Below, piece after piece: positions 4,911 through 7,947 of a DNA stretch of 7,947 nucleotides. Source of the DNA: DASXTB01 sp036505615. Lineage in GTDB: Bacteria; Acidobacteriota; UBA6911; JACQSX01. Position numbers and translations under genes: made by a program. The notes under the pieces are model-generated. The model saw only the letters and a program-made list of their open reading frames with translations. It was not told where the DNA came from and did no database searches. Where the stretch lies: assembly GCA_036505615.1 (NCBI GenBank), contig DASXTB010000103.1, forward strand, positions 1-7,947. The letters run 5' to 3'. Numbering within the stretch: position 1 is the first letter of the stretch; each line of letters begins with the position of its first letter.

Positions 4911-6569
4911 ATGAGAATGCCTTGGGTACGGTTCGTCTCACTCTGGCTGCCGGCTATTCTGGCATCCGCGGCATTTGTCTATCCGGGCATCGGAAAGCCG
5001 CGGGAAGAATTCACGAAAAACTTTCGGAAGACCGTTCCCCTGAGCGCGGGCCAGAGGCTGCGCATCGAGCACAGGATGGGCAACATAGTGATTCGAACCC
5101 ATCCCAGGCAGGAAGTCCAAGTGAGCGCCATTATCCGCGTCTCGGCTCCGGATCGGGAGGAAGCGGCGCGATTTGGAAATCAAATCGAAATTCGGCTGGA
5201 GCCTCTTGCCGGTTCGCTATTGATACAAACAAGGTATCCTGACTCGGAAGGAAGCTCCCTTTCGGGGTTCCAGGTTCGTTTCGCCCGGAATATTTCCTTC
5301 TCGGTAAACTATGAAATTGTTATGCCGGAAAGCGCGCCGCTGGAGATCAAGAACCGCTTCGGCAACGTATCTGTCTCCGGTCTGAAAGCTTCTTCCGATA
5401 TAACCAATGCTCATGGCGTGCTGGCATTCCGCGAAGGCCATGGGAATCAACAACTGGAGAATTCCTTTGGCAACATCGAGGTCACGGCAAATACCGGCGA
5501 CGTGAGCGTAACAGACAGCAACGGATCGGTGACGGTAGAACGAGTGGAGGGCTCGCTGACCGTGCGCGATCGCTTCGGAAAGGTCACTATTGACAAGATC
5601 AGCGGACGCGCCACCATTGTCAACAGCAATGGTAATGTCCAGTTGACGGATGCCGGCGGGCCGTCAAGTATTTCGAACTCTTTCGGAACGGCCACGGCCG
5701 CCACCATCAGGGGCGACCTCACAATCAAGAACAGCAACGGAGCGGTGGACGTGCGCAATGTCAAGGGATCTGCTGACCTGAGCACCACATTCGCGTCTAT
5801 TACTTTCCTGGACGTCGGCAAGAAGCTCACTTGCAGCGCCAGCAACACAGGGCTCAGCGGCAGCAAGGTGGCCGAAACCGCCACCCTGCGCACCACCTTC
5901 GGCGCGGTAGATGTGAGCGACGTCGGGGGCAATATTGATGTGGATAACCGGAATGGCAAGATTAACGTGCGAGACATCCGGGGCGGCGCGCTGCTCAAGA
6001 CCACGTTCGGCGATGTGGAAGCCTCCACGATTTCCAGAGATACGCGAGTGGTCGCCGGCAATAGCAACGTAACATTATCGGACATTTCAGGAGCCGCTTA
6101 TGTCAAGACCAGCTTTGGACTGGCTCGGGGCGAACGGATCGGCGGAGCGATCACCGTTGAGAATTCGAATGGCGGAGTCAGAGCACTCATCGTAAAAGGC
6201 CCAGCCGACGTGCGCACTTCATTTGGCGCCGTCATCCTTGACGACGTTGACGGGGGTATCGATGTCTACAACCAGAACGGATCGATTGAGGTCTCCAAAA
6301 GCGGCGCAAGGACAAGCGGCGGGCATGGGTGTAACATCTCGCTCCGGACTTCCTTTGCTCCCATTAAGCTCTACCTGCCCGAGGACGGTTCCTACAACGT
6401 CAGCGCCAGAACCTCGTTTGGAAAAATCACCACCGAGCTGCCGCTCACGGTGACCGGTGGCGTAGGCAACGACTCGCTGAATGGAAAGATCGGCGCCGGC
6501 GCCTGCGAACTGCGGCTGGTCAATGCCAATTCCGGAATTCAGATCTTGAAGACAGTAAGGAAGCGTTGA
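4911..6569 (+). CDS. Secreted DUF4097-type beta-solenoid protein with 18-residue F/N ladder (552 aa)
   Basis: An exported protein. Residues 1-21 form a signal peptide (WLPAILASAAF), with likely cleavage near ASA. Residues 35-145 are an N-terminal beta domain with alternating strands (RIEHRMGNIVIRTHP, VQVSAIIRVS). From 150 to 456 the chain is a strict repeat: Phe at 150, 186, 222, 258, 294, 330, 366, 402 and 438, and Asn (His at 168) at 168, 204, 240, 276, 312, 348, 384, 420 and 456. Thus F and N alternate every 18 residues with no slip, each usually followed by Gly (SFG, SNG). This fits a right- or left-handed beta-helix of about 18 coils with Phe and Asn stacks. A Gly-rich insertion (about 464-473) breaks the register before a C-terminal part with F482 and SFGK (502-505). 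DUF4097 proteins are putative adhesins or envelope proteins, and some act near Lia-type stress systems; the biochemical role is unknown. Gene order (sigma, anti-sigma, this) suggests envelope stress sensing or response. Heptamer array 3 begins 7 nt after the stop. Confidence 0.92.
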   Translation: MRMPWVRFVSLWLPAILASAAFVYPGIGKPREEFTKNFRKTVPLSAGQRLRIEHRMGNIVIRTHPRQEVQVSAIIRVSAPDREEAARFGNQIEIRLEPLAGSLLIQTRYPDSEGSSLSGFQVRFARNISFSVNYEIVMPESAPLEIKNRFGNVSVSGLKASSDITNAHGVLAFREGHGNQQLENSFGNIEVTANTGDVSVTDSNGSVTVERVEGSLTVRDRFGKVTIDKISGRATIVNSNGNVQLTDAGGPSSISNSFGTATAATIRGDLTIKNSNGAVDVRNVKGSADLSTTFASITFLDVGKKLTCSASNTGLSGSKVAETATLRTTFGAVDVSDVGGNIDVDNRNGKINVRDIRGGALLKTTFGDVEASTISRDTRVVAGNSNVTLSDISGAAYVKTSFGLARGERIGGAITVENSNGGVRALIVKGPADVRTSFGAVILDDVDGGIDVYNQNGSIEVSKSGARTSGGHGCNISLRTSFAPIKLYLPEDGSYNVSARTSFGKITTELPLTVTGGVGNDSLNGKIGAGACELRLVNANSGIQILKTVRKR

Positions 6570-6576
6570 AGACAAG

Positions 6577-6674
6577 CCTTGGGTCTTAGGTGTCGGGTTT
6601 TGGGTTTCGGGTTCTAGGTCTCAGGTCTCGAGTGTCGGGTTTTGGGTCTTGGGTTTCGGGTTTCGGGTCCTGGC
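6577..6674 (+). repeat. G-rich heptanucleotide array 3 (TTTCGGG-like, about 14 units)
   Basis: Units in exact 7-bp register include CCTTGGG, TCTTAGG, TGTCGGG, TTTTGGG, TTTCGGG, TTCTAGG, TCTCAGG and TCTCGAG. The last cluster (6637-6667) has five GGG tracts separated by 4-nt loops, which satisfies the usual G-quadruplex pattern. The array begins 7 nt after the stop of the solenoid gene, on its sense strand, so the transcript's 3' region could also fold this way. Confidence 0.93.
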
Positions 6675-6681
6675 ATTTCGG

Positions 6682-6705
6682 AGAGACGGCCTGAGGGCCG
6701 TCTCT
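6682..6705. repeat. Perfect palindrome, AGAGACGGCC arm, TGAG loop
   Basis: AGAGACGGCC (6682-6691) pairs with GGCCGTCTCT (6696-6705) over 10 bp around loop TGAG. Stem core and loop equal the element at 1300-1315, nearly 5.4 kb away. No T-run follows. Confidence 0.82.
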
Positions 6706-6723
6706 ATTGAGTTGCAAATCCCT

Positions 6724-6745
6724 GAGACGGCCCTCGGGCCGTCTC
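6724..6745. repeat. Perfect palindrome, GAGACGGCCC arm
   Basis: GAGACGGCCC (6724-6733) pairs with GGGCCGTCTC (6736-6745) around a 2-nt loop, 18 nt after the previous palindrome. The arms equal those at 179-201. The pair lies between the solenoid gene and the cassette-like reductase gene, so it may mark an old insertion boundary or just fill the gap. Beyond it, 6746-6834 has no recognised feature except the reductase ribosome site. Confidence 0.82.
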
Positions 6746-6834
6746 TCCGTTTCGGCGGTATGAGATGGCATCAGGTCACTGGCCAGTCTTTGATCAGGGT
6801 AGGTGGCATGGATGCATGACGTGAGGGCAACACG

Positions 6835-7428
6835 ATGGCAAACGCTGATTCTCGCGTAACGATCCACATGGCGGCGAGTCTCGACGGCTTCATCGCTCGA
6901 AAGGACGGGAGCGTCGACTGGCTCGAGACCTCAGACGAATTCGTAGACGGCGACACCATGGATCCGGGATTCGTCGAGGCGTTTCTCAAGACGATCGACT
7001 GCTACGTCATGGGATCGCGAACCTATGAGACCGCGCTTCGTTTTGAAGCCCAAGGGTTGGGTTGGTCCTATGGCGACAAGCCTACCTTCGTCCTCGCTAG
7101 TCGGAAGCTGCCGCGGACCCGGGATACCGTCGAGTTCTACTCAGGCGATCTCGCGCAGTTCGTGACTGGGCGCCTGCGGCCCACGTTCCGTACCATCTGG
7201 TTTGTTGGAGGCGGTGTGGTCTCCGGCGAATGCCTTCGTCTCGGGCTAGCCGACGAAGTTCGTTATTCGATCCTGCCGATCTTAATTGGTGATGGGATCC
7301 CATTCTTCGCGAATCTCGACAGAGACATCGCCCTCCATCTGGCGGAGGTCAAAGCCTACAAGAGCGGCATGGTGGAGCTTCGTTACGAGGTGCGAGGACA
7401 TCGCGGCGAGTCACGGAACGCCACCTAA
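6835..7428 (+). CDS. DHFR/RibD C-terminal-like reductase in a probable gene cassette (197 aa)
   Basis: A member of the dihydrofolate-reductase fold family (RibD_C, YwjB/YyaP-like): NAD(P)H-dependent oxidoreductases whose substrate is usually unknown. Visible motifs are HMAASLDGFIARKDGSVDWL (11-30), DCYVMGSRTYE (55-65), KPTFVLASRKLP (82-93), the nucleotide-binding IWFVGGGVVSGE (121-132) and LADEVRYSILPILIGDGIPF (138-157). The length matches single-domain members. GAGGG at 6823-6827 is 7 nt before the ATG. The TAA stop (7426-7428) is inside the first core of a half attC site, the typical position for an integron cassette gene. No recombination site of the form GTTRRRY is visible upstream, so the 5' cassette border is not defined. 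Such proteins are frequent environmental cassette cargo. It should not be called a trimethoprim-resistance gene: it is not a classical dfrA or dfrB protein. Confidence 0.9.
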   Translation: MANADSRVTIHMAASLDGFIARKDGSVDWLETSDEFVDGDTMDPGFVEAFLKTIDCYVMGSRTYETALRFEAQGLGWSYGDKPTFVLASRKLPRTRDTVEFYSGDLAQFVTGRLRPTFRTIWFVGGGVVSGECLRLGLADEVRYSILPILIGDGIPFFANLDRDIALHLAEVKAYKSGMVELRYEVRGHRGESRNAT

Positions 7429-7460
7429 CGAATTCATTCAAGCCGACGCCGCTTCGCGGC
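7423..7460 (+). other. Half attC site (left arm only) at the end of the reductase gene
   Basis: It begins with the core ACCTAAC (7423-7429, RYYYAAC type) and continues through TTCAAGCCG (7437-7445) and CGCCGCTTCGCGGC (7447-7460). From memory this closely follows the left half and terminal loop of aadA-type attC sites. A normal site would go on to a second GCGGCTT arm and end in GTTAG within about 25 nt. Here the sequence instead enters cupin coding sequence (the WWLEP motif). The right half is missing, most simply by deletion. Confidence 0.72.
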
Positions 7461-7792
7461 TTTCTGACTGGTGGCTAGAGCCACGCAACCAAGGTCCGGG
7501 GGCGCATGCTCACCCGGAAGACGATCTGTTCTATGTCATCGAGGGAACCATGAGCGTTCTTGTCGGCGAAGAATGGTTCGAAGCTGCCAAGGGTTCGTTT
7601 GTACTTGTACCTGGGGGCGTCACTCATTATTTCGAAAACCGCGTAAGTGTTCGCGCCGGGGTTCTCAATTTCTCGGTGCCTGGTCCGTTCGAGCCTGAAA
7701 TGCCAGGCATTGCTGAGTGGATGCCAAGAACCCGCCTAAGGACACAGGCACCTAACATTTCCTTCCACGGGACCGCCTGCGGCAGCCCGTGA
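7461..7792 (+). pseudogene. Cupin-domain protein gene lacking its 5' end
   Basis: The frame translates to SDWWLEP, then cupin motif 1 (GAHAHPEDDLFYVIEG) and a perfect cupin motif 2, GSFVLVPGGVTHYFEN, which fits G-x5-PxG-x2-H-x3-N. The expected metal ligands (two His of HAH, one His of motif 2) are present; the usual acidic ligand is Asp rather than Glu. Complete relatives, as I recall them, have some 30 more N-terminal residues before the SxWWLEP strand and their own start. Here the frame runs back into attC sequence, with no start codon and no ribosome site between 7429 and motif 1. The TGA at 7790-7792 lies within the next attC. I read it as a cassette gene truncated by the deletion that removed the right half of the preceding attC. 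Expression is unlikely unless ribosomes reinitiate. Confidence 0.75.
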
Positions 7793-7807
7793 AGTCAGGC
7801 GTTAGCA
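7750..7807 (+). other. Integron attC recombination site, 58 bp
   Basis: The outer cores are ACCTAAC (7750-7756) and GTTAGCA (7801-7807). The inner stem pairs CACGGG (7766-7771) with CCCGTG (7786-7791), then continues as TTC/GAA with C7765 bulged out, like the extrahelical base that sets attC strand choice. The tip carries CCGC/GCGG (7773-7776 with 7779-7782). The size is near the lower end of the usual range. It ends the cupin cassette. No integrase gene lies in the window. Confidence 0.78.
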
Positions 7808-7947
7808 GCCTGCCCATACGAACGCCATAGAAAGACTTCTAAAAAATCCAAGGTTCGTGCTTCGGGCCGCTGAGTCTGACTGCGTAAATCGGACACATGC
7901 CGAGCGCGCTGTCTTGAACGTTTCCCTTCAACCAGGGGTTGCCAGTA
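7808..7947. other. Sequence after the attC, unassigned
   Basis: About 140 bp with no gene I can name. A minus-strand frame is open from the window end (beginning YWQPLVEGKRSRQRA) to a TGA inside the attC. A plus-strand frame from GTG at 7857 is also open to the window end, but has no ribosome site. Either may be chance. If the cassette array continues, this is the start of a third cassette. Confidence 0.3.

Noticed and set aside
5447..6085. 212-residue minus-strand frame inside the solenoid gene
   Set aside because: It is Leu/Ser/Thr/Pro-rich with a repeating pattern, as expected for the antisense of the Gly/Asn/Val repeats. It has no start context.
6778..6787. Perfect 10-bp palindrome ACTGGCCAGT upstream of the reductase gene
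   Set aside because: A single 10-bp palindrome without a paired site or promoter context is expected by chance at this scale.
6746..6834. attI or upstream attC junction before the reductase gene
   Set aside because: No GTTRRRY core with a matching partner is seen, so the 5' cassette border cannot be placed.
6835..7428. Trimethoprim-resistance dihydrofolate reductase
   Set aside because: The motifs are those of the RibD-C/YwjB-like group. Family membership does not imply resistance, despite the cassette setting.
7857..7947. Plus-strand frame from GTG 7857 open to the window end
   Set aside because: It has only 30 codons, no ribosome site and no recognisable sequence.

Overview
The window looks like chromosomal DNA from a soil or freshwater bacterium of moderate to high GC content. 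My best guess is Acidobacteriota. This rests on the gene types (an ECF sigma factor, zinc-finger anti-sigma factor and DUF4097 operon, plus small conserved hypothetical proteins) and on the many intergenic palindromes and heptamer repeats; no marker gene fixes the taxonomy. There are no rRNA or tRNA genes and no transposase, integrase or CRISPR array.

Layout. Positions 1-308 hold a possible gene tail (2-124), a 50-bp inverted-repeat element (125-174) and a run of strong GC hairpins. Four minus-strand genes follow: a secreted conserved hypothetical protein (309-1043), a small basic protein of unknown function (1450-1899), an orphan ParA-type ATPase just upstream of it and probably co-transcribed with it (1982-2746), and a small conserved protein (3149-3439). 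The 1044-1449 gap holds more hairpins and a short heptamer run. The 2747-3148 gap holds two long 7-bp tandem arrays in opposite orientations, which together make a large inverted repeat.

A divergent control region (3440-3638) carries an outward-facing 10-bp inverted motif. It is followed by a tight plus-strand operon: ECF sigma factor (3639-4211), membrane-bound zinc-finger anti-sigma factor (4216-4908) and a secreted 552-residue DUF4097-type beta-solenoid protein (4911-6569). The reading I favour is a cell-envelope stress module: the anti-sigma factor holds the sigma factor at the membrane, and the exported solenoid protein is either the sensor/effector or the regulated product. The solenoid is very regular: Phe and Asn/His alternate every 18 residues, with no register slip from residue 150 to 456.

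Positions 6570-6834 hold a third, G-rich heptamer array and two perfect palindromes. After these the character changes to what looks like integron gene cassettes without a visible integrase: a DHFR/RibD-C-like reductase whose stop codon lies in a half attC site (7423-7460), a 5'-truncated cupin gene fused to that half site, a complete-looking 58-bp attC (7750-7807), and about 140 bp of unassigned sequence to the window end.

The most unusual items are the 18-residue F/N ladder protein, the orphan ParA with its small basic neighbour, the four heptamer tracts of three unit types, and the deleted attC/cupin junction.
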